Source of the DNA: Cytobacillus firmus | Lineage (GTDB): Bacteria; Bacillota; Bacilli; Bacillales; Cytobacillaceae | Reading direction: 5' to 3' | NCBI RefSeq assembly: GCF_023715565.1 | Contig: NZ_JAMBOJ010000044.1 | Location: 1 to 39,345 of the forward strand | DNA length: 39,345 bases | Shown: piece after piece, positions 28,088 through 39,345 of the stretch | Layout of the letters: each line of letters opens with the position of its first letter | Position numbering within the stretch: position 1 is the first letter of the stretch | Translations under genes and position numbers: made by a program | Notes under the pieces: generated by a model | Seen by the model: the letters and a program-made list of their open reading frames with translations, nothing else | The model's database searches: none | What the model was told of the DNA's origin: nothing

Positions 28088-28370
28088 TGTGGATAAAATT
28101 TCGACAGTTTTTTTATTATCCACATCACATATTGACAGGTTTTGCACACAACCAAAAGCTGTGGACAATTTTTATGAACAGGATGGGCATGTTGTGGATA
28201 AGGGTTTAAAAAGCATTGCAGTTAAAAGCATTATCTGTTATCATAATTGTGTTTTCACACTTAATAAATCATTGTGTATATCTTCATTATCCACAGATTG
28301 TGGATAACATGTGGACAGGTTATCCAAGGGGTTTGTAAAAGTTTGTCCACAGACAGTGGATACTGTCGAA
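28088..28370. other. oriC, upstream DnaA-box region (incA/incB equivalent)
   Basis: Perfect DnaA boxes lie at 28088-28096 (minus), 28116-28124 (plus), 28193-28201 (minus), 28287-28295 (plus) and 28299-28307 (minus). One-mismatch boxes are at 28160-28168 and 28343-28351, with weaker ones at 28310-28318 and 28320-28328. Two TGTCGAA Spo0A-box cores bracket the cluster (28100-28106 minus, 28364-28370 plus). From 27792 to 28087 I see no other element. Confidence 0.92.
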
Positions 28371-28436
28371 ATTCCACTTTACTTCCTTATTATATGATTT
28401 TCCACATAAACAGTTTCGTATATTTATAAACTTCAG

Positions 28437-28457
28437 GGTTATACAGCGTGTATAACC
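28437..28457. promoter_or_regulatory. Perfect palindrome upstream of dnaA
   Basis: GGTTATAC (28437-28444) and GTATAACC (28450-28457) with a 5-nt centre, about 110 bp before the dnaA start. It has no T-run, so it is more likely an operator or a leader hairpin than a terminator. Confidence 0.5.
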
Positions 28458-28566
28458 TATCGTTTTTGTGGCGCGAAACAAAGAAAAACCCAAAATGTCC
28501 ACGGAAAGGCATTTGAACTTGGACGTAATTTAAATATTAATTTTAGATGGAAAAGGAGGGATATCA

Positions 28567-29913
28567 TTGGAAAATATTGCGGATCTTTGGAATAATGCTC
28601 TGGCCAATATCGAGAAAAAAATCAGCAAGCCCAGTTTTGATACATGGCTGAAGTCGACAAAGGCGCATTCCCTGCAGGGAGACACTTTAGTCGTTAAGGC
28701 CCCGAATGAGTTTGCCCGTGACTGGCTTGAAGAGCGTTATTCCCAGCTGATCTCCGGAATTCTTTATGACATTACCGGTGAAGAATTAGGAGTGAAATTC
28801 ATCATTCCGCAAAATCAGAGTGAAGAAGAAGTCGATCTTCCTCTTCCGCCAAAAAAGAAAAAGCCGGAGGAAGAACCGCCGGAACTGCCTTTAACGATGC
28901 TGAACCCGAAGTATACATTCGACACGTTTGTCATTGGATCCGGAAACCGCTTCGCTCATGCAGCATCACTTGCTGTAGCAGAGGCACCGGCGAAAGCATA
29001 CAATCCTTTATTTATTTACGGGGGAGTTGGACTCGGAAAAACTCACCTTATGCACGCAATCGGCCATTATGTATTAGATCATAATCCTTCAGCTAAAGTC
29101 GTATACTTATCTTCCGAGAAATTTACCAATGAATTTATTAACTCGATCCGCGATAACAAAGCGGGCGATTTTCGCGATAAATATCGAAATGTGGATGTTC
29201 TTCTAATCGATGATATTCAGTTTTTGGCTGGAAAAGAACAGACGCAGGAGGAATTTTTCCATACTTTTAATACATTGCATGAGGAAAGCAAGCAGATCAT
29301 TATCTCAAGTGACCGTCCTCCAAAAGAAATACCGACACTCGAAGACCGTCTCCGCTCCAGATTTGAATGGGGCCTAATTACAGATATTACGCCTCCTGAC
29401 CTTGAAACGCGTATTGCTATTCTGCGCAAAAAGGCCAAAGCGGAGGGACTTGATATTCCTAATGAGGTTATGCTTTACATTGCCAATCAGATTGACTCCA
29501 ACATTCGTGAGCTTGAAGGTGCCCTGATTCGCGTAGTAGCTTACTCCTCTTTAATAAATAAAGATATTAATGCCGACCTTGCAGCAGAAGCATTAAAGGA
29601 TATTATTCCAAGCTCCAAGCCAAAGGTTATTACCATCCTAGAAATTCAAAGGGTGGTCGGGGAACATTTTAATGTAAAGCTTGAGGATTTTAAGGCAAAA
29701 AAACGGACTAAGTCTGTCGCATTCCCCCGTCAGATTGCCATGTACCTGTCCCGGGAATTAACCGACTTTTCTCTTCCTAAAATAGGAGAGGAATTTGGCG
29801 GAAGGGACCATACGACCGTCATTCACGCCCATGAAAAAATATCAAAAATGCTTCAGTCTGATTCACAATTTGAAAAGCAGCTGAAAGAAATCAATGAAAT
29901 GCTCAAGGTATAA
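28567..29913 (+). CDS. dnaA: Chromosomal replication initiator DnaA
   Basis: A 448-residue AAA+ initiator that binds the boxes on both sides of its own gene and melts the origin. Domain I spans about 1-80, with a short charged linker at 88-107 ([12 protein letters not shown]). The AAA+ core has Walker A GGVGLGKT at 152-159 and Walker [11 protein letters not shown]. The DNA-binding domain IV carries the signature [15 protein letters not shown] near 413-427. The start is TTG with AAAGGAGGG 6 bp upstream. Flanking boxes imply autoregulation. Confidence 0.98.
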   Translation: MENIADLWNNALANIEKKISKPSFDTWLKSTKAHSLQGDTLVVKAPNEFARDWLEERYSQLISGILYDITGEELGVKFIIPQNQSEEEVDLPLPPKKKKPEEEPPELPLTMLNPKYTFDTFVIGSGNRFAHAASLAVAEAPAKAYNPLFIYGGVGLGKTHLMHAIGHYVLDHNPSAKVVYLSSEKFTNEFINSIRDNKAGDFRDKYRNVDVLLIDDIQFLAGKEQTQEEFFHTFNTLHEESKQIIISSDRPPKEIPTLEDRLRSRFEWGLITDITPPDLETRIAILRKKAKAEGLDIPNEVMLYIANQIDSNIRELEGALIRVVAYSSLINKDINADLAAEALKDIIPSSKPKVITILEIQRVVGEHFNVKLEDFKAKKRTKSVAFPRQIAMYLSRELTDFSLPKIGEEFGGRDHTTVIHAHEKISKMLQSDSQFEKQLKEINEMLKV

Positions 29914-30056
29914 TGTGTATAACTTGACCTGACTTACACACAGTCTGTCCACATGTGGATAGGCTGTGTTTCCTTTCAAAAAATACAGTTATCCACATAC
30001 TAACAGGCCCTACTAGTACTTCTACTATTTTTTTATAAAAAATATATATATTCAAT
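29914..30056. other. oriC, dnaA-dnaN unwinding region (incC equivalent)
   Basis: A perfect box TTATCCACA at 29989-29997 is preceded by weaker boxes (29914-29922, 29945-29953, 29954-29962). It is followed by GGCCC (30006-30010), DnaA-trio-like triplets TAC-TAG-TAC-TTC-TAC-TAT (30011-30028) and an AT-rich stretch (30025-30055). This is the box, GC-rich spacer, trios, AT-rich order of the B. subtilis basal unwinding element. Confidence 0.93.
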
Positions 30057-30089
30057 ACGCCATTAAAATATGCTTGGAGGATTTAAAAA

Positions 30090-31226
30090 ATGAGATTTAT
30101 AATCCAACGCGACCAGCTGGTCCAAAGCGTCCAGGATGTTATGAAAGCTGTAACAAGCAGAACGACTATTCCCATATTAACGGGGATTAAAATCGTTGCT
30201 TCTGAAGAAGGAGTTACATTAACGGGAAGCGACTCTGATATTTCCATTGAATCTTTTATTCCTAAAGAAGAAGGCGGAAATGAAATTGTAGAGATCAAAC
30301 AGCCTGGTGCCATCGTGCTCCAAGCGAAGTTCTTCAGTGAAATCGTTAAAAAGCTTCCGACTGACAGCGTGGAGATAGCTGTGGAAAACCATTTGCAGAC
30401 AGTCATCCGCTCAGGTAAATCTGAATTCAATCTTAATGGCCTGGATGCTGAGGAATATCCGCACCTGCCTCAAATTGAAGAAGAAAAAATGTTTAAAATT
30501 CCTACGGACCTATTAAAAGCAATGGTTCGCCAAACCGTTTTCGCAGTGTCCACCTCAGAAACACGCCCTATCTTGACAGGTGTAAACTGGAAGGTGGAAA
30601 ACGGCACATTAACCTGTATTGCAACAGATAGCCACAGATTGGCTTTGCGCAAAGCGCAGATCGAAACAACGGCCAGTGAAACCTACAATGTGGTTATTCC
30701 AGGAAAAAGCTTAAGTGAATTAAGCAAAATTCTAGATGACAACAATGATTTGATTGATATCGTTATTACTGAAAACCAGGTTCTCTTTAAAGCCGAGCAT
30801 CTGCTGTTCTTCTCAAGGCTGCTTGAAGGTAATTATCCGGATACATCCAGACTGATCCCTTCAGATAGCAAAACAGATGTGGTCGTCAATACAAAAGAAT
30901 TCCTGCAGGCTATTGACCGTGCTTCTTTACTTGCAAAAGAAGGCCGTAACAATGTGGTCAAGCTTTCTACAATCGATGGCGGAGTGATCGAAATTTCATC
31001 CAACACTCCTGAAGTCGGGAAAGTAGTCGAAGAAGTTCAGAGCAAATCCGTAGAAGGCGAAGAATTAAAAATCTCCTTCAGCGCGAAATTTATGATGGAT
31101 GCCCTAAAAGCACTCGAAGGCTCTGAAATTACAATCAGCTTCACCGGCGCCATGAGACCATTCATCATCAAACCGTTAAACGATGAATCAATTCTCCAAT
31201 TGATTCTGCCAGTTAGAACATATTAA
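30090..31226 (+). CDS. dnaN: DNA polymerase III beta sliding clamp
   Basis: A 378-residue protein that forms the dimeric ring holding polymerase on DNA. It starts MRFIIQRDQLVQSVQDVMKAVTSRTTIPILTGI and shows the three repeated clamp domains, with the family C-terminus LPVRTY. The ATG follows TTGGAGG. It lies 176 bp after dnaA, across the unwinding region, and ends at a strong terminator. Confidence 0.98.
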   Translation: MRFIIQRDQLVQSVQDVMKAVTSRTTIPILTGIKIVASEEGVTLTGSDSDISIESFIPKEEGGNEIVEIKQPGAIVLQAKFFSEIVKKLPTDSVEIAVENHLQTVIRSGKSEFNLNGLDAEEYPHLPQIEEEKMFKIPTDLLKAMVRQTVFAVSTSETRPILTGVNWKVENGTLTCIATDSHRLALRKAQIETTASETYNVVIPGKSLSELSKILDDNNDLIDIVITENQVLFKAEHLLFFSRLLEGNYPDTSRLIPSDSKTDVVVNTKEFLQAIDRASLLAKEGRNNVVKLSTIDGGVIEISSNTPEVGKVVEEVQSKSVEGEELKISFSAKFMMDALKALEGSEITISFTGAMRPFIIKPLNDESILQLILPVRTY

Positions 31227-31230
31227 GAAA

Positions 31231-31263
31231 AAGCTGCCGGCTGTGCCGGCGGCTTACTTTTTT
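31231..31263 (+). terminator. dnaN terminator
   Basis: AAGCTGCCGGC (31231-31241) pairs with GCCGGCGGCTT (31245-31255, one T-G pair), then ACTTTTTT. Confidence 0.85.
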
Positions 31264-31444
31264 ACTGCCAGAATATTGGCCAATACCAGGGGAATAATGA
31301 AAATAACGGGCTGCAGGCGACTTTTCTTTGTGTATCTGAGATTTATTTAGTAAAATAGAATATTAGATACCATTCTGAAATTGTTTTGCCAAAGTGCAAA
31401 AAAACTGCAGCGCTGGAAGTCGGACAATGGGAAAGAGTGAAAAT

Positions 31445-31654
31445 ATGACGGAAATTCAAATTGATACAGAATATATTACGCTGGGCCAATTTTTAAAAGC
31501 CGCAGATGTGATTCAAACAGGCGGAATGGCCAAATGGTTCCTGAGTGAATACGAAGTCTTCGTCAACGGCGAGCAGGATCAAAGACGGGGAAGAAAGCTA
31601 AGAACCGGAGATAAAATCGAAATTCCGGATGTCGGTGAATTTACGATCGTCTAA
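31445..31654 (+). CDS. yaaA: S4-domain protein YaaA
   Basis: A 69-residue RNA-binding protein of the S4 fold: ITLGQFLKAADVIQTGGMAKWFL followed by the RRGRKLRTGDKIEI motif. It matches B. subtilis YaaA (about 71 residues), which is linked to ribosome assembly. The start is the ATG giving MTEIQIDTEYITLG; an upstream in-frame start would add 17 unconserved residues. It lies just before recF. Confidence 0.93.
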   Translation: MTEIQIDTEYITLGQFLKAADVIQTGGMAKWFLSEYEVFVNGEQDQRRGRKLRTGDKIEIPDVGEFTIV

Positions 31655-31696
31655 ACGCCGTTTTTTAGCGTTAATATTTTAAAGGATGTAGCGTCT

Positions 31697-32815
31697 ATGC
31701 ATATAGAGCAGTTGCTGTTAAAGAATTACCGGAATTACGAAGAACTTGAAGTCAATTTCGAAAATAAAGTGAATGTAATTTTGGGAGAGAATGCCCAGGG
31801 GAAAACAAATGTCATGGAATCGATCTACGTGCTGGCAATGGCAAAGTCACATCGGACATCAAATGACAAAGATCTTATTCGCTGGGATCAGGAATATGCT
31901 AAAATAGAGGGAAGGGTTCAAAAAAGGCAAGGATCCCTGCCCATGCAATTAGTTATCAGCAAAAAAGGCAAAAAAGCCAAATGCAATCATATAGAGCAGC
32001 AGAAATTAAGCCAGTATGTCGGCAATATGAATGTTGTGATGTTCGCGCCTGAAGATCTCCATCTAGTGAAAGGGAGCCCTCAAGTAAGGCGTCGCTTTAT
32101 TGATATGGAGATTGGGCAGGTTTCGCCTGTCTATTTGCATGATATCAGCCAGTATCAGAAAATTCTCCAGCAGCGCAACCACTATCTGAAGATGCTCCAG
32201 ATCAAAAAGCAGACCGATCATACCATGCTTGAGATTTTAACTGAGCAATTCATAGAAATGGCTGTAAAGATTGTTTCAAAGCGCTATGAGTTCCTCCGAC
32301 TCCTCGAGAATTGGGCACAGCCGATCCATGAAGGAATTTCAAGAGGGCTTGAGACCTTGAAAATTGAGTACAAGCCTTCTGCTGAGGTATCAGAAGAACA
32401 AGATTTGTCGAAAATGGTTAAAGTGTACCAGGATAAATTCGAAAAAGTGAAGAACAGGGAAATAGACCGCGGCGTCACTATGTTTGGGCCGCATCGCGAT
32501 GACCTGATTTTTCATGTGAATGGGCGCGATGTGCAGACATTCGGTTCACAGGGGCAGCAACGAACAACGGCTCTATCGGTCAAGCTTGCCGAAATTGAAC
32601 TGATCCATTCTGAGATTGGGGAATATCCCATTCTGCTGCTTGATGACGTCCTCTCGGAATTGGACGATTATCGCCAGTCCCATTTATTGAATACCATCCA
32701 GGGAAAAGTACAGACGTTTGTCACTACTACAAGCGTTGATGGAATAGACCATCAGACACTTAAAGAAGCAGCAGCGTTCAATGTGGAATCAGGGAGAATC
32801 AAGAAGATTCAGTGA
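31697..32815 (+). CDS. recF: DNA replication and repair protein RecF
   Basis: A 372-residue SMC-like ATPase that helps load RecA at gaps. Walker [16 protein letters not shown] is near residue 34, the signature [16 protein letters not shown] is near 285, and Walker [13 protein letters not shown] is near 315. The ATG follows AAAGGATG. It is closely followed by remB. Confidence 0.97.
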   Translation: MHIEQLLLKNYRNYEELEVNFENKVNVILGENAQGKTNVMESIYVLAMAKSHRTSNDKDLIRWDQEYAKIEGRVQKRQGSLPMQLVISKKGKKAKCNHIEQQKLSQYVGNMNVVMFAPEDLHLVKGSPQVRRRFIDMEIGQVSPVYLHDISQYQKILQQRNHYLKMLQIKKQTDHTMLEILTEQFIEMAVKIVSKRYEFLRLLENWAQPIHEGISRGLETLKIEYKPSAEVSEEQDLSKMVKVYQDKFEKVKNREIDRGVTMFGPHRDDLIFHVNGRDVQTFGSQGQQRTTALSVKLAEIELIHSEIGEYPILLLDDVLSELDDYRQSHLLNTIQGKVQTFVTTTSVDGIDHQTLKEAAAFNVESGRIKKIQ

Positions 32816-32824
32816 GGTGATCAC

Positions 32825-33073
32825 ATGTACATCCATATAGGTGAAGATGTGCTGGTCAGGGCCAGGGATATTGTCGCTATTATTGATAAAGAAACAGTCC
32901 TTGCTTCCGAGTATGCAAAGGAGCATAAGGAGAGCCGGGAGGAACCAGTTGTGAACCTCGCGAAGGGTTCCTATAAATCTGTGGTCGTCACAACAGAAAA
33001 GATCTATTTTTCTCCACTATCCTCAGGCACGTTAAAAAAACGATCCCATAAACTAAGTGTTCATGAATTTTAA
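32825..33073 (+). CDS. remB: DUF370 regulator RemB (YaaB)
   Basis: An 82-residue protein beginning MYIHIGEDVLVRARDIVAIID, the DUF370 fold shared with RemA, the DNA-binding activator of matrix genes. It corresponds to B. subtilis YaaB/RemB between recF and gyrB. Its ATG has GAGGTGA upstream, 9 bp after the recF stop, so it is co-transcribed. Confidence 0.93.
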   Translation: MYIHIGEDVLVRARDIVAIIDKETVLASEYAKEHKESREEPVVNLAKGSYKSVVVTTEKIYFSPLSSGTLKKRSHKLSVHEF

Positions 33074-33169
33074 AGGCAGGCCGGATCCGATATGGAAAGA
33101 GGCAAGCCAGTGAAAGTTATAGTTTGGCTCATTTCAAATGCCAGGCTTTTTTATAGATTAGTGAAATAG

Positions 33170-35116
<1,947 letters not shown>

Positions 35117-35118
35117 TC

Positions 35119-35150
35119 AAAAGCCAGGATAGGATGACTATCCTGCTTTT
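35119..35150 (+). terminator. gyrB terminator
   Basis: AAAAGC and AGGATAG (one bulged C between them) pair with CTATCCT and GCTTTT, 3 bp after the gyrB stop. The T-run is short, so read-through is possible. Confidence 0.65.
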
Positions 35151-35203
35151 ACATAAGAAAGCGTCACTTTTTGAGCACAACAGTGCGATAATCTAAAAAA
35201 TGT

Positions 35204-35231
35204 TTGACAAATTAAGAGACTGTGGTAAATT
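35204..35231 (+). promoter_or_regulatory. gyrA sigma-A promoter
   Basis: TTGACA (35204-35209), 16-bp spacer, TAAATT (35226-35231), about 30 bp before the gyrA ATG. Confidence 0.7.
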
Positions 35232-35261
35232 CCAAGTCCCTTAAAAAGGGAGGTTCTTTAT

Positions 35262-37787
35262 ATGGCTGATACGCCAAGGTCCCAAATAAAGGAAATTAAC
35301 ATTAGCCAGGAAATGCGTTCATCATTCCTGGATTATGCCATGAGTGTAATTGTTTCACGTGCGCTTCCGGATGTGCGTGATGGCTTAAAGCCGGTGCACC
35401 GCCGCATTCTTTATGCAATGCACGATCTCGGCATGCATTCTGATAAGCCTTATAAAAAATCAGCACGTATCGTCGGAGATGTAATTGGTAAGTATCACCC
35501 GCACGGTGACTCTGCTGTTTATGAAACAATGGTGCGTATGGCACAGGACTTTAACTATCGATACATGCTGGTTGATGGACACGGCAACTTCGGTTCAGTG
35601 GATGGCGACTCTGCAGCTGCCATGCGTTATACAGAAGCCCGTATGTCCAAAATATCAATGGAGCTTTTACGGGATATCAATAAAGATACCATTAATTATC
35701 AGGATAACTACGATGGGGAAGAAAGGGAGCCGGTCGTACTGCCTGCCCGTTTCCCTAATTTACTGGTAAATGGAACATCGGGAATCGCTGTCGGGATGGC
35801 CACTAATATTCCTCCTCACCAGCTTGGTGAAGTAATTGATGGGGTTCTGGCCATTAGCCAAGACCCTGAAATGACTATTCCTGAATTAATGGATATCATC
35901 CCTGGGCCGGACTTTCCGACTGCCGGAATGATACTAGGAAGAACCGGAATCCGCAAAGCCTATGAAACTGGCCGCGGTTCCATTACTTTGCGTGCTAAAG
36001 TTGATATTGAAGAAAAGGCTAATGGCAAAGAGACCATTATTGTGCATGAGATTCCTTATCAGGTTAACAAAGCAAAGCTGATTGAAAAAATTGCGGAACT
36101 TGTCAGAGATAAGAAAATTGATGGCATCACCGACCTGCGTGATGAATCTGACCGTAATGGAATGCGAATTGTCATTGAAGTCAGAAGAGACGCAAATGCA
36201 AGTGTATTATTAAATAATCTTTATAAACAAACTGCCCTTCAGACAAGCTTTGGAATTAATCTACTGGCATTGGTGGATGGACAGCCTAAGGTTCTGAATT
36301 TAAAACAGTGTCTTGAGTATTACTTAGAACATCAAAAGGTTGTTATACGCCGGAGGACACAGTTTGAATTAAGAAAAGCAGAAGCACGCGCACATATTTT
36401 AGAAGGCTTAAGGATCGCCCTTGATCATCTTGATGAGGTAATTAGTCTGATCCGCAGCTCTCAGACAACAGATATTGCACGAGAAGGTTTAATGAACAAA
36501 TTCAATCTTTCCGAAAAACAGGCTCAGGCTATCCTGGACATGCGTCTGCAGCGTCTGACAGGCCTGGAGCGTGAAAAGATTGAAGAAGAATATGCAAACC
36601 TTCTGGCCCTTATTGCAGAATTAAAAGCTATTTTGGCTGACGAAGAAAAAGTACTGGAAATCATCCGTGAAGAATTAACGGAGATCAAGGAAAGATTCAA
36701 CGATAAACGCCGAACTGAAATAGTTGCAGGCGGCATCGAAAACATTGAAGACGAAGATTTGATCCCACGTGAGAATATTGTTCTGACTCTAACTCATAAG
36801 GGATACATCAAGCGTCTTCCAGTCTCTACTTACCGCGCCCAAAAACGCGGAGGGCGGGGAATCCAGGGAATGGGAACCAATGAGGACGATTTTGTGGAAC
36901 ACCTCATTACCACATCCACACACGATACAATTCTTTTCTTTACGAACAAAGGAAAGGTTTATCGCGCTAAGGGATATGAAATACCTGAATTCAACCGTAC
37001 TGCGAAGGGGATACCAATCATTAACCTTCTTGGAGTGGACAAAGATGAATGGGTAAATGCAATAATTCCTGTTGAAGAATTTGCCGATGACTGGTTCCTG
37101 TTCTTTACCACTAAACAGGGAATTTCCAAGCGTTCACCATTATCATCCTTTGCCAATATCCGCAATAATGGCTTAATTGCTTTAAATCTGCGTGAAGATG
37201 ATGAATTAATATCAGTTCGCATGACAGATGGCAGCAAGGAAATCATAATTGGGACCAGCCATGGCATGCTGATCAGATTCCCTGAAGAAGATGTCCGTTC
37301 AATGGGAAGAACGGCAACTGGTGTTAAGGGAATTAACTTAAGCAATGGTGATGAAGTTGTTGGCATGGAAGTTCTTGAGGAAGACAGCCAAGTCCTGATT
37401 GTAACCAAAAACGGCTATGGAAAACGCACTCCAGCCGAAGAATACCGTGTTCAGGGCAGAGGCGGTAAAGGAATCAAGACCTGCAACATTACGGATAAAA
37501 ACGGAAGCCTTGTTTCCATGAAAGCTGTCACAGGTGAAGAAGACGTTATGCTTATTACAACAGGCGGCGTCCTGATCCGTATGGCAGTCAGTGATATTTC
37601 CACCATGGGAAGAAACACGCAGGGTGTCAGACTCATCCGCATAAATGAAGAAGCAGGCGAAGCCGTTTCGACTGTAGCAAGAGTTGAAAAAGAAGAGGAA
37701 AAAGATGATGAAGAATTAACAAAGCCTCTTGAAGATGCCGATTCACTTCCAGAAGAAGAAGTAACCGGCGATAATAGCGAAGAATAA
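35262..37787 (+). CDS. gyrA: DNA gyrase subunit A
   Basis: An 841-residue cleavage-religation subunit. Catalytic Tyr123 is in [10 protein letters not shown]. The quinolone region HGDSAVYE keeps Ser84 and Glu88, so the usual resistance changes are absent. The C-terminal beta-pinwheel starts near residue 500 and contains the GyrA box QKRGGRG, needed for negative supercoiling. The tail is strongly acidic (EEEKDDEEL... ending DNSEE). The ATG follows GGGAGG. The promoter and terminator make it a separate unit from gyrB. Confidence 0.98.
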   Translation: MADTPRSQIKEINISQEMRSSFLDYAMSVIVSRALPDVRDGLKPVHRRILYAMHDLGMHSDKPYKKSARIVGDVIGKYHPHGDSAVYETMVRMAQDFNYRYMLVDGHGNFGSVDGDSAAAMRYTEARMSKISMELLRDINKDTINYQDNYDGEEREPVVLPARFPNLLVNGTSGIAVGMATNIPPHQLGEVIDGVLAISQDPEMTIPELMDIIPGPDFPTAGMILGRTGIRKAYETGRGSITLRAKVDIEEKANGKETIIVHEIPYQVNKAKLIEKIAELVRDKKIDGITDLRDESDRNGMRIVIEVRRDANASVLLNNLYKQTALQTSFGINLLALVDGQPKVLNLKQCLEYYLEHQKVVIRRRTQFELRKAEARAHILEGLRIALDHLDEVISLIRSSQTTDIAREGLMNKFNLSEKQAQAILDMRLQRLTGLEREKIEEEYANLLALIAELKAILADEEKVLEIIREELTEIKERFNDKRRTEIVAGGIENIEDEDLIPRENIVLTLTHKGYIKRLPVSTYRAQKRGGRGIQGMGTNEDDFVEHLITTSTHDTILFFTNKGKVYRAKGYEIPEFNRTAKGIPIINLLGVDKDEWVNAIIPVEEFADDWFLFFTTKQGISKRSPLSSFANIRNNGLIALNLREDDELISVRMTDGSKEIIIGTSHGMLIRFPEEDVRSMGRTATGVKGINLSNGDEVVGMEVLEEDSQVLIVTKNGYGKRTPAEEYRVQGRGGKGIKTCNITDKNGSLVSMKAVTGEEDVMLITTGGVLIRMAVSDISTMGRNTQGVRLIRINEEAGEAVSTVARVEKEEEKDDEELTKPLEDADSLPEEEVTGDNSEE

Positions 37788-37803
37788 CTGCAATAAATTT
37801 CGG

Positions 37804-37831
37804 GGAACACAGATTTGTGTTCCTTTTTTTT
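37804..37831 (+). terminator. gyrA terminator
   Basis: GGAACACA (37804-37811) pairs with TGTGTTCC (37816-37823), then eight T's. Confidence 0.93.
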
Positions 37832-37883
37832 GCCCAAATAATGTAAAATAGTAAAAAAGACTCATATTTGGAGTGTGGAAACA

Positions 37884-38954
37884 GTGCGTGTACCCATACA
37901 GGAATTAAAAGCAGGCTGCATCTTATCGGAGGATGTTTTCAGTTTGACAAATCGCCCTATTATCAGCCGGAAAACAGTGCTGACGAAGGAACTGCTGGAT
38001 ATTATGAAAATATTTCTGATTGAGGAAGCAGAAGTTGAAACTACCATGATCAGCGGAAAGTCAATGACATCTGCCGGAAACATGGATGAAGCTGAAGTGG
38101 AAGTGGAATCAAGTCATATTAATTCATTCCTGAAAGGCGTACAACATTTCAAAAGGGAATTTACATCCTGGCAATCAGGCCTTCCGGTGGATATCGCCAA
38201 AATAAGAAATATTATGATTCCGCTGATTGAAAAAATGGATAAAAACCCATCCTCTATCTTTTCACTGCATCATCTTTCTACAAATGAAGATTATTTATAC
38301 CAGCATTCAGTAGCAGTGGGAATGATCAGCGCATTTATAGGAAAAAAACTGAATTTTAACAAGGGGGAAGTTGTGCAGCTTGCCCTGGGAGGGTGCCTGG
38401 CTGATGCTGGCATGGCAAAAATAAACCCATCCATTTTGCACAAAAGCACTACATTGAACTCCGAGGAATTTGAAGAAATTAAAAAGCATTCGATCCTCAG
38501 CTTTAAAATGGTTCAAAATATCTCTTTGTTAAGAGAAAGCACTAAGATCGGCATTATTCAGCATCATGAACGTCTCGACGGCAGCGGTTATCCGTTTGGA
38601 GAACAAGGAAGCAAAATTAATCAGGCTGGACGAATCATCGCAGTAGCGGATGCCTTTCATGCCATGACTTCCCAAAGGCTCTACAGAAGGAAGCAATCTC
38701 CGTTTAAAGTGCTTGAAATGCTGATACAGGACAGCTTTGGCAAATTTGATATTCCATCCATCCAGGCGCTTGGCTCCGGCATCATGACTTTTTCCATTGG
38801 AAGCCTGGTGAAGCTTTCGGATGGCCAGACAGCTGAGATTCTTTTTATAGAAGATAAAGCACCGACGAGGCCACTTGTGAAACTCATAGAAACCGGCGAT
38901 ATTATTCATTTAGAGAAAAACCGCCAGTTATTTATTGATGAAGTATTAAAATGA
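37884..38954 (+). CDS. HD-GYP domain protein with a degenerate HD motif
   Basis: A 356-residue protein. The N-terminal half (MRVPIQELKAGCILSEDVF...) is the variable region common in HD-GYP proteins. The HD-GYP domain spans about 130-290 with H141, HHERLDGSGYP (H227, H228, GYP 235-237) and VADAFHAMTS. The HD dyad itself reads Ala173-Asp174 and the usual HDIGK is ADAGM, so metal binding and c-di-GMP hydrolysis are probably lost. The GTG at 37884 is 10 bp after TTGGAG; the GTG three codons earlier overlaps that site. It lies between gyrA and a 16S gene. Confidence 0.88.
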   Translation: MRVPIQELKAGCILSEDVFSLTNRPIISRKTVLTKELLDIMKIFLIEEAEVETTMISGKSMTSAGNMDEAEVEVESSHINSFLKGVQHFKREFTSWQSGLPVDIAKIRNIMIPLIEKMDKNPSSIFSLHHLSTNEDYLYQHSVAVGMISAFIGKKLNFNKGEVVQLALGGCLADAGMAKINPSILHKSTTLNSEEFEEIKKHSILSFKMVQNISLLRESTKIGIIQHHERLDGSGYPFGEQGSKINQAGRIIAVADAFHAMTSQRLYRRKQSPFKVLEMLIQDSFGKFDIPSIQALGSGIMTFSIGSLVKLSDGQTAEILFIEDKAPTRPLVKLIETGDIIHLEKNRQLFIDEVLK

Positions 38955-38978
38955 CTGCATATCGCGGTCATTTTTTTA
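38950..38978 (+). terminator. HD-GYP gene terminator
   Basis: AATGACTGC (38950-38958) pairs with GCGGTCATT (38964-38972, one wobble), then T's. It overlaps the stop codon. Confidence 0.85.
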
Positions 38979-39026
38979 TTAAATTCCTTTACTTTAAAAA
39001 AAGATTAAGTTTCTATTAAAAAGCAC

Positions 39027-39136
39027 TTGCAATTAATAGAGTTGGACTGGTATACTTATTCAAGTCAGCAAGAGATTAACAACATCAATCGATGAGGAAA
39101 AAACTTGTTGACATTAAATATCAGAAATGATATATT
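39027..39136 (+). promoter_or_regulatory. Tandem rRNA operon promoters P1 and P2
   Basis: P1: TTGCAA (39027-39032), 18 bp, TATACT (39051-39056). P2: TTGACA (39108-39113), 17 bp, TATATT (39131-39136). Two sigma-A promoters about 80 bp apart are typical of Bacillus rrn operons. Confidence 0.85.
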
Positions 39137-39160
39137 AGTTAAGTCGCCTAAAGCGGCGGA

Positions 39161-39180
39161 TTGATCTTTGAAAACTGAAC
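39161..39180 (+). promoter_or_regulatory. rRNA leader boxA-like antitermination element
   Basis: TTGATCTTTGAAAACTGAAC is the boxA-like sequence regularly found before Bacillus 16S genes. It follows a short GTCGCC/GGCG-type hairpin (39143-39159). Confidence 0.6.
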
Positions 39181-39245
39181 GAACAAAAACGTCAACGTTT
39201 AAATCATTAGTCTTTTTTGAAAAGACAATCGAGCTATATCAACTC

Positions 39246-39345
39246 TTATATGGAGAGTTTGATCCTGGCTCAGGACGAACGCTGGCGGCGTGCCTAATAC
39301 ATGCAAGTCGAGCGGACAGATGGGAGCTTGCTCCCTGAAGTCAGC
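39246..39345 (+). rRNA. 16S ribosomal RNA, 5' end (partial)
   Basis: It starts with the universal GGAGAGTTTGATCCTGGCTC region and continues through GACGAACGCTGGCGGCGTGC and CATGCAAGTCGAGCGGACAG to the V1 loop GGGAGCTTGCTCCC, a Bacillus-type sequence. The gene runs off the window. The mature 5' end is placed by comparison with B. subtilis and may be off by a few bases. Confidence 0.97.

Noticed and set aside
31655..31680. Terminator between yaaA and recF
   Set aside because: AACGC/GCGTT with a T-rich loop is short and lacks a clean T-run, and the genes are only 42 bp apart, so read-through is likely.
35350..35366. Second parS in gyrA
   Set aside because: Only the first 11 of 16 bases match and the right arm is lost. 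Not annotated as a parS site.

Overview
The window is the replication-origin region of a spore-forming member of the Bacillaceae (Bacillus sensu lato). The gene order is the conserved Bacillus origin order. Reading outward from dnaA to the left (minus strand) it is rpmH, rnpA, spoIIIJ, jag, mnmE, mnmG, rsmG, noc, parA (soj), parB (spo0J), the yyaC/yyaE/yyzM/ychF group, rpsF-ssb-rpsR, yybS-gdpP-rplI, dnaB, purA, and a Lys-Glu-Asp-Phe tRNA cluster. To the right (plus strand) it is dnaN, yaaA, recF, remB, gyrB, gyrA, an HD-GYP-like gene and the start of a 16S rRNA gene. Almost every gene points away from oriC, so it is co-directional with replication. The exception is the sporulation gene yyaC. 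I cannot name the species from the sequence alone.

Layout. 1-2008: tail of an unidentified plus-strand gene, paired terminators, and a LysM-G5-M23 cell-wall hydrolase gene with a palindrome-rich upstream region. 2009-2720: four tRNA genes, with a tandem repeat carrying two extra tRNA-Phe 5' fragments between Asp and Phe. 2721-6509: purA with a PurBox-type operator, then dnaB and rplI. 6506-9446: gdpP and yybS. 9632-11211: a small membrane protein, then rpsR-ssb-rpsF with an S6:S18-type autoregulatory leader. 11396-15772: ychF, a molybdopterin oxidoreductase, yyzM and an MscS channel. 15773-18229: yyaC, a DUF554 gene and several non-coding repeats (a 21-bp heptad array, a MITE-like element and a smaller dispersed repeat). 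18230-25186: parB (with an internal parS), parA, noc, rsmG, mnmG and mnmE. 25187-27716: a DnaA-box cluster, then jag, spoIIIJ, rnpA and rpmH. 27717-30089: bipartite oriC around dnaA, with DnaA boxes on both sides, candidate Spo0A boxes, DnaA-trios and an AT-rich unwinding element. 30090-39345: dnaN to gyrA, a degenerate HD-GYP gene, tandem rRNA promoters and the 5' end of a 16S gene.

The genes work together in chromosome initiation and segregation (dnaA, dnaN, dnaB, ssb, gyrAB, parAB, noc, recF), tRNA and rRNA modification (mnmE, mnmG, rsmG), ribosome assembly, membrane protein insertion and second-messenger control (gdpP). The coding content is ordinary core genome. The unusual signals are in the intergenic DNA: the tRNA-Phe fragment repeat, the extra DnaA-box cluster between mnmE and jag, a dispersed repeat wedged between rpmH and rnpA, and the heptad array. 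I saw no prophage, insertion-sequence transposase, CRISPR array or defence system.
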